Below are positions 25,031 through 34,025 of a DNA stretch of 64,000 nucleotides, in pieces. The position numbers and the translations under genes were made by a program. The DNA is taken from positions 1 through 64,000 of the forward strand of contig JAZNAG010000123.1 of the NCBI GenBank assembly GCA_045586405.1. The letters are read 5' to 3'. Below the pieces are notes generated by a model, which saw only the letters and a list, made by a program, of their open reading frames with translations, was not told the origin of the DNA and did not search any database. Within the stretch, counting starts at the first letter, position 1; each line of letters begins with the position of its first letter. Origin of the DNA: SIG607 sp045586405. Its GTDB lineage: Bacteria > Bacillota > Clostridia > Oscillospirales > Acutalibacteraceae.

Positions 25031-25198
25031 TTATTTCTTTTTGTCGTTTATATTGTTTACTATTTTGTTAAGACCGACTGTAACAAGAATTATAATTCCT
25101 ATTACTATAAGGATTCCCAGCATACCTTTGCCCATATAGGGCAGATAGTTAATAAATTCCTGAGGCTCAAATTTTTCAATTAATTTAGCAAGTAACAT
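25031..25198 (-). CDS. OadG-related small transporter subunit (55 residues)
   Basis: A short gene with a strong GGGAGG ribosome site. The protein begins MLLAKLIEKFEPQEF, has one membrane helix (GMLGILIVIGIIILVTVGLN) and a basic tail (NINDKKK). The YMGKGMLGIxIVIG pattern is typical of the tiny OadG-like subunits that accompany decarboxylase beta subunits in clostridia. It lies 15 bases downstream of the second beta subunit gene and is the last gene before the terminator. It probably stabilises that beta subunit. Confidence 0.75.
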   Translation of the reverse strand: MLLAKLIEKFEPQEFINYLPYMGKGMLGILIVIGIIILVTVGLNKIVNNINDKKK

Positions 25199-25213
25199 AT
25201 ATTAGTACCTCCC

Positions 25214-26347
25214 TTAAGAACCCATAAAGAAGTTGAGAATCAAAGAACCTGCTATAACAGAGGCAATCTGTCCCGAAACATTAACGCCTATTGAATGCAT
25301 AAGCAGGAAGTTTTGGGGGTCTTCCTTAAGTCCCATTTTATGAACAATACGTCCGGACATAGGAAAGGCGGAAATACCTGCCGCACCAATCATGGGGTTG
25401 ATTTTTTCCTTCATAAATAGGTTAAGTACTTTTGCAAAAAGTACACCACCTGCAGTGTCAACGATAAATGCCACAAGACCAAGACCTAAAATAAGCAGGG
25501 TATCAAGTTTTAAGAACTTTTCAGCAACCATCTGTGAAGCGACGCTTATGCCAAGGAAAATGGTGATAAGGTTTGCAAGTACGTTCTGTGCGGTATCGGA
25601 AAGTGAATCAAGTACACCGCATTCTCTTATAAGGTTACCGAACATAAGGGAGCCGATAAGAGAAGCAGCAGAGGGAGCGATAATGCAGGAAATAAGAGTA
25701 ACAACAATGGGGAAAAGGATTTTTGTAGCCTTAGAAACATTAGCAGGTTTATAGGGCATACGAATCATACGTTCTTTCTTGGTTGTGAGGGCTCTTATTA
25801 CAGGGGGCTGAATAATGGGTACAAGCGCCATATAGGAATATGCGGCAACCATTATAGCGCCTTGATAATTAGAATTTAGTTTCTGAGAAACAACTATTGA
25901 TGTAGGGCCGTCGGCAGCACCGATTATTGCTATAGAAGCAGCATCGTTCTCGCCAAAGAAAATACTTGCAAGGCAGAGGGTAAAGAAAATACCAAACTGC
26001 GCGGCGGCGCCAAATACCATAAGCTTAGGGTTAGAAAGAACGGGTCCGAAGTCTATCATAGCGCCGATGCCGATAAACAGAAGTAAGGGGAATAATTCAT
26101 TAGAAATACCGGCATTGAAAAGTGTGGTCAGAAATCCCGGCTCTGCAGCATCGCCTACAGCGGCAGAGTGCGGGAAGTTGACAAGTATGGTACCAAAGCC
26201 CATAGGAAGAAGTAGGGTGGGTTCCATTTCCTTTTTAATAGCGAGGAACACAAGAGTTCCGCCGATTAGCCACATAACTATTTGCTGCCATGTGATCTGG
26301 GAAGCAAATTCCCATAAAAATCCAAAAGTGTTTTGTATAAAGTCCAT
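25214..26347 (-). CDS. Second Na+-translocating decarboxylase beta subunit
   Basis: A 377-residue membrane protein paralogous to the oadB at 20856, without the signal-like N-terminus. It keeps the family core: AIIGAADGPTSIVVSQKLN, PPVIRALTTKKERMIRMPY and a C-terminal NPMIGAAGISAFPMSGR. It lies in an operon with mannonate dehydratase and an SDR oxidoreductase and with a small OadG-like partner, but has no alpha subunit or biotin carrier of its own. Either it borrows those from the operon at 19426-22904, or it has a transport role linked to hexuronate use. Confidence 0.88.
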   Translation of the reverse strand: MDFIQNTFGFLWEFASQITWQQIVMWLIGGTLVFLAIKKEMEPTLLLPMGFGTILVNFPHSAAVGDAAEPGFLTTLFNAGISNELFPLLLFIGIGAMIDFGPVLSNPKLMVFGAAAQFGIFFTLCLASIFFGENDAASIAIIGAADGPTSIVVSQKLNSNYQGAIMVAAYSYMALVPIIQPPVIRALTTKKERMIRMPYKPANVSKATKILFPIVVTLISCIIAPSAASLIGSLMFGNLIRECGVLDSLSDTAQNVLANLITIFLGISVASQMVAEKFLKLDTLLILGLGLVAFIVDTAGGVLFAKVLNLFMKEKINPMIGAAGISAFPMSGRIVHKMGLKEDPQNFLLMHSIGVNVSGQIASVIAGSLILNFFMGS

Positions 26348-26365
26348 CAGTATTTTCTCCTTTGA

Positions 26366-27217
26366 TTATACACCGCTGTACGCAGAGAAACCGCCGTCAA
26401 CGGGGAGAACAACACCGGTGATAAAGCCTGCGGCTTCTTCGTTAACAAGGAAAAGAAGACCGCCCTCAAGTTCGCTTGTCTGGCCGAAACGTCCCATAGG
26501 GGTAGCAGCAAGAATTTTACCTGTTCTGGCAGTGGGGGTTCCGTCATCATTCCATAAAAGCTTAGCGTTCTGCTTTGTAGAAAAGAAACCGGGCGCTATA
26601 GCGTTTACGCGGATACCCTCTCTTGAAAAATGAACGGCAAGCCACTGTGTAAAGTTTGAGATAGCGGCTTTAGCGCCTGAGTAAGCAGGTATTTTGGTAA
26701 GGGGAGTGTAAGCATTCATTGAAGAAATGTTCAAAATGCTGCAACCCTTTCTGCCAAGCATTTGCGCGGCAAAGCACTGTGTAGGAATAAGAGTACCCAG
26801 GAAGTTTAGGTTAAATACAAAGCCAACACCTTCGCTGTCAAGGTCGAAAAAGCTTTTGGTATCGGCGTCAATATCGCCTGCTTCGTAATATTCTTTATCG
26901 GTGGTGGCTCTGGGGTTGTTACCGCCTGCACCGTTAATAAGGATATCGCAGGGGCCAAGGTCAGCCTCTACCTTTTTTGCAACCTCACTGCAAATTGCCT
27001 TGTCAAGAACATTACAGGCATAAGCCTTGGCAATACCGCCTTCAGTGGTTATTTCGTCGGCAAAGGTTTTTGCGGCTTCTTCGTTGAGGTCGAGAAGGGC
27101 TACTTTTGCACCTGCACGGGCAAGAACCTTTGCAAAGTGGCTGCAAAGCACACCACCTGCGCCGGTTACAACGCAAACCTTACCGCTTAAATCGGTATCA
27201 ATTACATTTTTAATCAT
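26366..27217 (-). CDS. SDR-family D-mannonate oxidoreductase (fructuronate reductase) candidate
   Basis: A 283-residue short-chain dehydrogenase. The NAD(P) motif GAGGVLCSHFAKVLA lies near residue 19, NGAGG near 95, and the catalytic Ser-Tyr-Lys set in ISSMNAYTPLTKIPAYSGAKAAI. The ending GVVLPVDGGFSAYSGV is typical of the mannonate-oxidoreductase SDR type (Bacillus YjmF/UxuB), distinct from the long-chain E. coli UxuB. Being two bases after uxuA strongly supports the step fructuronate to mannonate. Confidence 0.85.
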   Translation of the reverse strand: MIKNVIDTDLSGKVCVVTGAGGVLCSHFAKVLARAGAKVALLDLNEEAAKTFADEITTEGGIAKAYACNVLDKAICSEVAKKVEADLGPCDILINGAGGNNPRATTDKEYYEAGDIDADTKSFFDLDSEGVGFVFNLNFLGTLIPTQCFAAQMLGRKGCSILNISSMNAYTPLTKIPAYSGAKAAISNFTQWLAVHFSREGIRVNAIAPGFFSTKQNAKLLWNDDGTPTARTGKILAATPMGRFGQTSELEGGLLFLVNEEAAGFITGVVLPVDGGFSAYSGV

Positions 27218-27219
27218 GA

Positions 27220-28272
27220 TTATTTACCTTCCTTTTCAAATGCTTCAAAAAGACCGTTGATATAAGCGGCGCCGAGAGCTCTGTCATAAAGACCGTAACC
27301 GGGTTTTCCTGTTTCGCCCCAAATCATTCTTCCGTGGTCGGGACGAACATAGCCGTCATAACCGTTTTCGGCAAGAATTTTTACTATACCTCTTATATCA
27401 AGCGAACCGCAGGAAGAAAGATGAGCAGTTTCTTCAAAGGAACCGTCTTTAAAATTCTTTACATTTCTTATATGCATAAATGCAATGCGGTCAGCCTTTA
27501 CATATTTTTCAACAAGACGGGGAATATCGTTAAAGTTAGCGCAACCCAGACTGCCTGTGCAAAGACAAAGTGAGTTGGCAGGGCTGTCTACAATAGAAAG
27601 CATTCTGTCAAGGTTTTCTTCACAGGTAATAATTCTCGGTATAGAGAAGATAGAATAAGGCGGATCGTCAGGATGAATAGCCATTCGAACCCCGCATTCT
27701 TCTGCAACGGGAATAACCTTTTTCAAGAACTTTTCAAGGTTTTTCCAAAGACCTTCTTCACCAAGCGCACCGTACTCGGTAATTAAGTCGCGTATCTGTG
27801 CCTTTGTGTAACTTGCGTCCCAACCGGGAAGGTTAATATCATCTTTTAAGGGATCAAGACCTTTGAGCTGATCCATATACATAACAAGACTTGTAGAACC
27901 GTCTTTAGCCTCTTTATCAAGCTGAGTTCTTGTCCAGTCAAAAACAGGCATAAAGTTATAGGTAACACATTTTACGCCGTATTTTGCACAGCGACGGATA
28001 TTTTCACAGTAAACATCAATAAGGCTGTCGGCGGTTTCTTTGCCAAGCTTTATATCCTCGTGAACAGGAATAGACTCAACAACGTCGAAAACAAGACCAT
28101 TTTCTTCACAAGCGGTTTTTAATTTTTCAATGCTTTCTTCAGGCCATACTTTGCCGGGCGCAACATCGTAAACAGCAGATACGATAGAACGCATACCGGG
28201 AATCTGAGATATATACTGAAGGGAAACGGGATCGCCTTCACCATACCAACGAAAAGACATTTTCATATTCAT
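27220..28272 (-). CDS. uxuA: Mannonate dehydratase
   Basis: A 350-residue enzyme that dehydrates D-mannonate to 2-keto-3-deoxygluconate in glucuronate catabolism. FRWYGEGDPVSLQYISQIPGM near the start, AIHPDDPPYSIFSIPRI (metal site), LCTGSLG, HIRNVK and RPDHGRMIWGE are UxuA hallmarks. The ATG at 28272 fits the AGAGG ribosome site better than the GTG at 28281. It is the first gene of an operon with the SDR reductase and the second Na+ pump subunit. Glucuronate isomerase and KDG kinase are not in view. Confidence 0.95.
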   Translation of the reverse strand: MNMKMSFRWYGEGDPVSLQYISQIPGMRSIVSAVYDVAPGKVWPEESIEKLKTACEENGLVFDVVESIPVHEDIKLGKETADSLIDVYCENIRRCAKYGVKCVTYNFMPVFDWTRTQLDKEAKDGSTSLVMYMDQLKGLDPLKDDINLPGWDASYTKAQIRDLITEYGALGEEGLWKNLEKFLKKVIPVAEECGVRMAIHPDDPPYSIFSIPRIITCEENLDRMLSIVDSPANSLCLCTGSLGCANFNDIPRLVEKYVKADRIAFMHIRNVKNFKDGSFEETAHLSSCGSLDIRGIVKILAENGYDGYVRPDHGRMIWGETGKPGYGLYDRALGAAYINGLFEAFEKEGK

Positions 28273-28394
28273 AAAAGTCACCTCTCAACAAAAATTATAT
28301 CATATAAAAAATGTATTTACAATTGCTTTTTTCACTATTTATTCATTGCTTTTTTGAACATTGTGCGTATAAAACCTTTTTTAAAAATAGGGTA

Positions 28395-28423
28395 TTGACA
28401 AATTTACCCTTATTAGATATAAT
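28395..28423 (+). promoter_or_regulatory. Promoter of the yceD-rpmF operon
   Basis: TTGACA (28395-28400) and TATAAT (28418-28423), 17 bases apart. Confidence 0.85.
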
Positions 28424-28450
28424 ACTATAGCAATGATGGGAGGACTGTGT

Positions 28451-28951
28451 GTGATTCTTGACCTGAAGAAACTGTTTGTTACAGAGAATTATACCCTTCC
28501 TATCGACTGTTTTATTGATTTTTCCAATGTTGAATATATGGGTGCATATCCGCTCAAAAAGCCTGTAGAAGTAACGGGAAAAATCACTAACAGAGCCGGT
28601 CTTATAACCCTTTCGCTTAAAATGGTGTATGTCTTTTCAGCCCCTTGTGACAGGTGCGGGCTACCAACCGAAACCTGCCATACTGTAGAGTTTGAAAAGT
28701 CCTTGGCTCCCGAAATCGCCGGAGATGATAATGACGATATCATCATAGTGGAAGACCTAAAGCTTGACCTTGATGAGCTGGTCTACACCGAAATCATCAT
28801 TTCACTTCCGATGAAACACCTTTGCCGTGAAACCTGTAAAGGTTTATGTACAGTTTGCGGCAAAAATTTAAACGATGGCAGATGTGACTGTGAAACAAAA
28901 ACTGTTGATCCACGTTTACAGGCTCTGGCAGATTTATTAAAAGAAGATTAA
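28451..28951 (+). CDS. YceD (DUF177) family protein
   Basis: A 166-residue protein that typically precedes rpmF. Recent work links YceD homologues to large-subunit rRNA maturation; the role here is inferred from family and location. CDRCG and the C-terminal CRETCKGLCTVCG...CDCE give two Cys pairs that may bind zinc. The GTG at 28451 is chosen because GGGAGGA lies six to seven bases upstream; the ATGs at 28433 and 28436 lack a ribosome site. The gene ends 28 bases before rpmF. Confidence 0.85.
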   Translation: MILDLKKLFVTENYTLPIDCFIDFSNVEYMGAYPLKKPVEVTGKITNRAGLITLSLKMVYVFSAPCDRCGLPTETCHTVEFEKSLAPEIAGDDNDDIIIVEDLKLDLDELVYTEIIISLPMKHLCRETCKGLCTVCGKNLNDGRCDCETKTVDPRLQALADLLKED

Positions 28952-28979
28952 CTTTTTATTTTAAGGAGTTGTATTTAAA

Positions 28980-29162
28980 ATGGCAGTACCGAAGAGAAAA
29001 ACATCTAAAGCAAGAAGAGACAAAAGAAGAAATAATTTATGGAAGATTTCTGCTCCCGCACTTGTTAAATGTCCTCGTTGCGGCGAGTACAAGCGTCCTC
29101 ATCGCCTTTGTTCTGCTTGCGGTTATTACGGTGACCGTCAGGTAGTTAAGGTAGAAGACTAA
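28980..29162 (+). CDS. rpmF: 50S ribosomal protein L32
   Basis: A 60-residue protein, normal for L32. The basic N-terminus MAVPKRKTSKARRDKRR is highly conserved. The zinc ribbon CPRCGEYKRPHRLCSACGYY has both CxxC pairs, so this is the zinc-binding (C+) form. AAGGAG lies upstream. It follows yceD, the usual arrangement. Confidence 0.97.
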   Translation: MAVPKRKTSKARRDKRRNNLWKISAPALVKCPRCGEYKRPHRLCSACGYYGDRQVVKVED

Positions 29163-29241
29163 TTCAAATTCTTTAAGAAAAAGGGGCAGAGGGGAAAGGT
29201 TTTCTCTCTGCTTTTTTTTGATAAAAGGCAGGTGAAACACA

Positions 29242-30543
29242 GTGGCAGTAAAAATAGACGGCGTAACAAAAGGCTCGCCCGCAGATAAAAAAGGTATAAA
29301 AAGCGGCGATAAAATTTTAACGGTTAACGGTAATGAAATAATTGATGTGCTTGACTACCGTTTTTATCAAAATGAGAAGAGGCTTAAACTCGAAATAGAA
29401 ACCTCTGCGGGAAAGGTAAAAAAAATCACCGTTCACAAAAAAGAATATGAAGAGCTGGGCCCTGTGTTTGACTCTTATCTTATGGATAAACAGCATTCCT
29501 GCAAGAATAAATGTATATTCTGTTTTATCGACCAGCTGCCAAGCGGTATGAGAGATACCCTTTATTTTAAGGATGACGATTCACGGCTTTCTTTTCTTTT
29601 CGGAAATTATATTACACTTACAAATCTTACCGAACACGAAATAAGCCGTATAATAAAAATGCATATAAGCCCCGTAAACATTTCGGTGCATACTACTAAC
29701 CCTGAACTTCGGTGCAAAATGATGAACAACCGCTTTGCAGGGGAGTGTCTTGATATCCTGCGCCGTTTTGACGAGGCGGGTATAGCTATGAACTGTCAAC
29801 TTGTTTTATGCCCCGATTATAATGACGGCAAAGAGCTTGAGAGAAGCCTTGGCGATTTAATGAAATATGAAAATGTGGCTTCGGTTGCCTGTGTTCCTGT
29901 AGGTCTTACAAAGTATAGAGAAAACCTTGCCGAAATAAAACCGTACAGTAAAGAAACAGCAGGTAAAGTTCTTGACATTATAGAAGATTTTGCCGTAAAA
30001 TATAAAGAAAAATACGGTGTTCGTAAGGTTTACGGCGCTGATGAATTTTATCTGAAGGCTCAGCGCAAAATACCTGATGCCGAGTTTTACGGTGACTTTG
30101 ACCAGCTTGATAACGGCGTGGGTATGTGGTCGCTCTTTAAGAGTGAGGCATTTTCTGCCGCCGAGGAGAAAGACGGCTGTGACGGTGTTAAAAGGACTGT
30201 TGTAACAGGTGAGGCGGCATACGAGCTGCTTTGCGAAATTGTAGATAATCTTAAATCTAAAATACAAGGTCTTAACTGTCAGGTCGTAAAAATCAAAAAT
30301 GAATTTTTCGGTGAAAAAATTACTGTTGCCGGTCTTGTTACGGGACAGGATATAATAAATCAGTTAAAGGGAAAAGACCTTGGCGAAGAAATACTTATTC
30401 CGTCTTCAATGCTTCGCCACGAAAATGATATGTTTTTAGATAATGTAACGGTAGAAGAACTTGAAAATAAACTTAAAGTTAAGGTAATCGCAGTTGATAA
30501 TGACGGATATGCGCTTACAGAAAAAATAACAGGGGGAAAGTAA
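29242..30543 (+). CDS. DUF512 family protein (PDZ plus radical-SAM-like)
   Basis: A 433-residue protein starting with GTG. The N-terminal PDZ-like domain (GSPADKKGIKSGDKILTVNG) is followed by CKNKCIFCFIDQLPSG, a CxxxCxxC-type iron-sulfur motif in a radical-SAM-like barrel, and then the DUF512 C-terminal domain. In Firmicutes it is normally located directly before der (engA), as here, suggesting a link to ribosome assembly, but its reaction is unknown. It ends one base before the der start codon. Confidence 0.9.
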   Translation: MAVKIDGVTKGSPADKKGIKSGDKILTVNGNEIIDVLDYRFYQNEKRLKLEIETSAGKVKKITVHKKEYEELGPVFDSYLMDKQHSCKNKCIFCFIDQLPSGMRDTLYFKDDDSRLSFLFGNYITLTNLTEHEISRIIKMHISPVNISVHTTNPELRCKMMNNRFAGECLDILRRFDEAGIAMNCQLVLCPDYNDGKELERSLGDLMKYENVASVACVPVGLTKYRENLAEIKPYSKETAGKVLDIIEDFAVKYKEKYGVRKVYGADEFYLKAQRKIPDAEFYGDFDQLDNGVGMWSLFKSEAFSAAEEKDGCDGVKRTVVTGEAAYELLCEIVDNLKSKIQGLNCQVVKIKNEFFGEKITVAGLVTGQDIINQLKGKDLGEEILIPSSMLRHENDMFLDNVTVEELENKLKVKVIAVDNDGYALTEKITGGK

Positions 30544-30544
30544 A

Positions 30545-31873
30545 ATGGTAAAACCGGTTGTTGCGGTAGTGGGAAGACCTAATGTAGGTAAATCCACTCT
30601 TTTTAATAAACTTATCGGTCAGCGTTTATCTATTGTTGATGACACCCCCGGTGTTACAAGAGACAGAATTTACGGTGACTGTGAATGGTGCAACCGTAAA
30701 GTTATGCTTGTTGACACAGGCGGTATAGAGCCTAAAACCGATGATATTATTCTTAAATCTATGCGTGCTCAGGCTAATCTTGCCATTGAAACCGCAAGTG
30801 TGATAATTTTTGTTACCGACTTAACCTCAGGTGTAACCGCTGCGGACAATGATATTGCCGCTATGCTGCAAAAAAGCGGTAAGCCTGTGGTTCTTTGCGT
30901 AAATAAATGCGACGGCTTGGGTAAAACTCCTATGGAATTTTATGAGTTCTATAATTTAGGCCTTGGCGATCCTATTGCTGTTTCTTCTGTTCACGGTCAC
31001 GGTACGGGTGATCTGCTTGATGCGGTTTATGAGCATCTTAGCTTTGATGAAACCGATGACGATGAAGAAGATATCATAAATGTAGCGGTTATAGGTAAAC
31101 CAAATGCTGGTAAATCTTCGCTTATTAACAGTATTTCGGGTGAAGAGCGTTCAATAGTATCCGATATAGCAGGTACTACCCGTGATGCCATAGATACCCG
31201 TATAGAAGTGGATAATACTGTCTATAATTTCATTGACACTGCAGGACTCAGACGTAAAAGCAAGGTTGAAGACCAAATCGAAAAATACAGTGTGCTCAGA
31301 GCCCGAATGGCGATTGAGCGAAGCGACGTTTGCGTTATAATGATCGACGGTATTGAGGGCTTTACCGAGCAAGACTCTAAGGTTGCAGGACTTGCCATGG
31401 AAGAGGGGAAGGCTTGTATAATAGCCGTTAATAAGTGGGATGCCGTTGCTAAAGACAGTACCACAATGGACGCTTACCGCAAAAAGCTTATGAACGATTT
31501 TTCTTTTATGCCTTATGCGCCTATAATATTTATTTCGGCTAAAACAGGGCAGAGAATAGACCGACTTTTTGAGCTTATCCGTTTTGTTTACGACCAGAAC
31601 AATATGCGTATTTCAACCGGTAAGCTTAACGATATTCTTGCCGATGCAACCGCCAGAGTACAGCCCCCCAGCGATAAAGGCAAACGTCTTAAAATTTACT
31701 ATATGACGCAGGCGTCAACTGCGCCCCCAACCTTTGTATGTTTTTGTAACAATAAAGAGTTATTCCACTTTTCATATCAGCGTTATCTTGAAAATCAAAT
31801 CCGTTCAATTTTTGGACTTGAAGGTACACCTATCCGTTTTGTAATCAGAGAAAGAGGAGACGATAAGAAATGA
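30545..31873 (+). CDS. der: Ribosome biogenesis GTPase Der
   Basis: A 442-residue protein with two tandem GTPase domains, unique to Der/EngA. The first has GRPNVGKSTLFN, DTPGVTRD and NKCD; the second has GKPNAGKSSLIN, DIAGTTRDAI and NKWD. A C-terminal KH-like domain ends near RERGDDKK. It promotes 50S subunit maturation. It is tightly packed between DUF512 and plsY (four-base overlap with plsY), forming an operon. Confidence 0.97.
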   Translation: MVKPVVAVVGRPNVGKSTLFNKLIGQRLSIVDDTPGVTRDRIYGDCEWCNRKVMLVDTGGIEPKTDDIILKSMRAQANLAIETASVIIFVTDLTSGVTAADNDIAAMLQKSGKPVVLCVNKCDGLGKTPMEFYEFYNLGLGDPIAVSSVHGHGTGDLLDAVYEHLSFDETDDDEEDIINVAVIGKPNAGKSSLINSISGEERSIVSDIAGTTRDAIDTRIEVDNTVYNFIDTAGLRRKSKVEDQIEKYSVLRARMAIERSDVCVIMIDGIEGFTEQDSKVAGLAMEEGKACIIAVNKWDAVAKDSTTMDAYRKKLMNDFSFMPYAPIIFISAKTGQRIDRLFELIRFVYDQNNMRISTGKLNDILADATARVQPPSDKGKRLKIYYMTQASTAPPTFVCFCNNKELFHFSYQRYLENQIRSIFGLEGTPIRFVIRERGDDKK

Positions 31874-32514
31874 TAGTTTTTGCCGTATTAGCCCCAATTA
31901 TTGCATATCTTATAGGAAGTATAAGCTTTGCTGTTATATTTACTAAGGCTTTTTCAAAAACCGATGTAAGAGATCACGGAAGCGGTAATGCAGGCACAAC
32001 CAATGTGCTTCGTGTGGCAGGAAAGACGGCAGGTATACTTACCTTTTTGTGTGATGCCCTTAAGGGTGCTGCGGCAGCGTTACTCGGCTATTTCATATTC
32101 CGTCTTGTTTTTCCCGATTCACAGACAATTATAATGTACGGTAAATACATTTGCGGTATCGCCTGTATGGTAGGCCACGCCTTTCCTATATGGTTCGGCT
32201 TTAAGGGAGGTAAATGCGCCGCAACAAGCGTAGGCATTTTTGCTGTGTGTTGTCCACTTGCCATTATCGCAGGACTTATCGGTTATGCCATAGTTATGAT
32301 TATCACAAGAATAGTATCGCTCAGTACCCTTGTGGCAACGGTGCTGGTTGTGACCTTTTCTATATTAATCAACGGTTTTGACGGTTTTAAGAATCCAAAC
32401 CTTGTGATTATCAGCTTAAGCCTTGTGGGTGGGATAATAGTTTTCTGGCGACACAAAGATAACATTAAAAGACTTATAAAAGGCGAGGAAAAGAAACTCA
32501 AAATAAAAAAATAA
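31870..32514 (+). CDS. plsY: Acyl-phosphate:glycerol-3-phosphate acyltransferase
   Basis: A 214-residue membrane enzyme making lysophosphatidic acid from acyl-phosphate and glycerol-3-phosphate, the first step of phospholipid synthesis. Five hydrophobic segments are visible. The three PlsY motifs are DHGSGNAGTTNVLR, GHAFPIWFGFKGGK and the third-loop region. In the second, the usual GGKGVAT reads GGKCAAT, so a normally Gly position is Cys. It overlaps der by four bases and ends in a strong terminator. Confidence 0.95.
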   Translation: MIVFAVLAPIIAYLIGSISFAVIFTKAFSKTDVRDHGSGNAGTTNVLRVAGKTAGILTFLCDALKGAAAALLGYFIFRLVFPDSQTIIMYGKYICGIACMVGHAFPIWFGFKGGKCAATSVGIFAVCCPLAIIAGLIGYAIVMIITRIVSLSTLVATVLVVTFSILINGFDGFKNPNLVIISLSLVGGIIVFWRHKDNIKRLIKGEEKKLKIKK

Positions 32515-32517
32515 ACC

Positions 32518-32556
32518 AAAACCCGACTTAAATGTTCAGTTTAAGTCGGGTTTTAT
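32518..32556 (+). terminator. Terminator after plsY
   Basis: AACCCGACTTAAA and TTTAAGTCGGGTT form a 13-bp stem with a seven-base loop and a T run. Confidence 0.92.
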
Positions 32557-32566
32557 TATTATCCTA

Positions 32567-32609
32567 TTGACAAAATACAAGTATATCAGTATAATTGTAT
32601 ACAAATATA
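32567..32609 (+). promoter_or_regulatory. Promoter plus probable GntR operator of the citrate synthase-gntR-aconitase operon
   Basis: TTGACA (32567-32572) and TATAAT (32590-32595) are 17 bases apart. Overlapping the -10 is the perfect palindrome TTGTATACAA (32595-32604), within a nearly symmetric 20-base frame. Operators of GntR/FCD regulators often have a central GTATAC or similar palindrome, and a GntR/FCD gene is second in the operon. Binding here would block the promoter, giving autoregulation. Confidence 0.7.
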
Positions 32610-32628
32610 CCGAAAGAGAGAAAATGTA

Positions 32629-34005
32629 ATGCTTGAAATTTCACCTAAAAGTAATTTACTTGAACTAAAAAGCTATAAATATTCACTGCAGGATGTTAAA
32701 GAGCCTAATCTTTACAGAAATATTTATAACTATGAAGATGTACCGAAAATCGCCTTCAACCACAGAAGAGTTCCTATGAGTATGCCTAAGGAAATATGGA
32801 TAACCGATACATCTCTTCGTGACGGACAGCAGTCGGTTGAGCCCTATACCGTTCAGCAGATAGTTGACCTTTATAAGCTTATGTCAAAGCTTGGCGGTCC
32901 TTACGGAATAATCAGACAGACCGAATTTTTTGTTTACAGTAAAAAGGATAGAGAGGCACTGGAGAAGTGTAGAGAATTAGGTCTTAAATTCCCTGAAATC
33001 ACTACCTGGATAAGAGCAAATAAAGAAGATTTTAAGCTTGTAAAGGACCTTGGTATCAGAGAAACCGGTATACTTGTTTCCTGCTCTGACTACCATATTT
33101 TTAAAAAGCTTAAAATGACAAGACAGCAGGTGCTTGACCATTACCTTTCTGCTGTTGCTCTTGCTTTTGAGGCAGGTGTTATGCCTCGTTGTCACCTTGA
33201 GGATATAACCCGTGCCGACTTCTACGGCTTTGTAGTACCCTTTGTAAATGAGCTTATGAAAATGTCACAGGATGCAGGTATTCCCGTTAAAATACGCGCT
33301 TGTGATACAATGGGCTACGGCGTACCCTTCAGCGAGGTTGCACTTCCAAGAAGTGTACCCGGTATAATTTACGGACTTCAGCATTATTCCGATGTACCAA
33401 GTGAAATGCTTGAATGGCACGGTCATAATGACTTCTATAAGGCTGTTACCAATGCAAGTACAGCCTGGCTTTACGGCGCTTCTGCCGTTAACTGTTCGCT
33501 TCTTGGTATAGGAGAAAGAACAGGTAACATTCCCCTTGAGGCTATGGTGCTTGAGTATGCTTCCCTTCGTGGCAGTCTTGACGGTATGGATACTACCGCA
33601 ATTACCGAAATTGCCGAATACTTCAAAAACAATATGGGTTATGATATTCCGCCTATGACTCCTTTTGTGGGCAGAAACTTCAATGTTACCCGTGCAGGTA
33701 TTCACGCTGACGGTCTTTTAAAGGATGAGGAAATATACAATATTTTCAATACCGAAAAAATTCTGGGCAGACGCCCCTCGGTAATGCTCAGCAAAACCTC
33801 AGGTCTTGCAGGTATAGCATACTGGATAAACGAAAACTACCGTCTTGTAGGGCAGGAACAGGTTGACAAAAGAGATCCGTTGGTTGTTACCCTTAAAGAA
33901 TGGATAGATAAAGAATATGAGGACGGCAGACAGACCTCATTATCCACAGCAGAAATTGAAGAAAAAATTGAAGAACTTTCAGCAGGAAAGTTCAAAAAAC
34001 TCTAA
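32629..34005 (+). CDS. Re-citrate synthase candidate (2-isopropylmalate/homocitrate synthase family)
   Basis: A 458-residue DRE-TIM metallolyase with TDTSLRDGQQS at the start of the barrel and the metal motif HGHNDF. The C-terminal LeuA allosteric domain is replaced by a shorter region. The pattern YRNIYNYEDVPKI...PKEIWITDTSLRDGQQ, LGGPYGIIRQTEFF and DITRADFYGFVVPF resembles clostridial Re-citrate synthase (as in C. kluyveri) more than LeuA or NifV. The adjacent aconitase gene supports citrate as product. The likely pathway is acetyl-CoA plus oxaloacetate to citrate, isocitrate and then glutamate. Homocitrate synthase cannot be excluded. Confidence 0.75.
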   Translation: MLEISPKSNLLELKSYKYSLQDVKEPNLYRNIYNYEDVPKIAFNHRRVPMSMPKEIWITDTSLRDGQQSVEPYTVQQIVDLYKLMSKLGGPYGIIRQTEFFVYSKKDREALEKCRELGLKFPEITTWIRANKEDFKLVKDLGIRETGILVSCSDYHIFKKLKMTRQQVLDHYLSAVALAFEAGVMPRCHLEDITRADFYGFVVPFVNELMKMSQDAGIPVKIRACDTMGYGVPFSEVALPRSVPGIIYGLQHYSDVPSEMLEWHGHNDFYKAVTNASTAWLYGASAVNCSLLGIGERTGNIPLEAMVLEYASLRGSLDGMDTTAITEIAEYFKNNMGYDIPPMTPFVGRNFNVTRAGIHADGLLKDEEIYNIFNTEKILGRRPSVMLSKTSGLAGIAYWINENYRLVGQEQVDKRDPLVVTLKEWIDKEYEDGRQTSLSTAEIEEKIEELSAGKFKKL

Positions 34006-34025
34006 TTTTTCGGAGGAAATTTATT

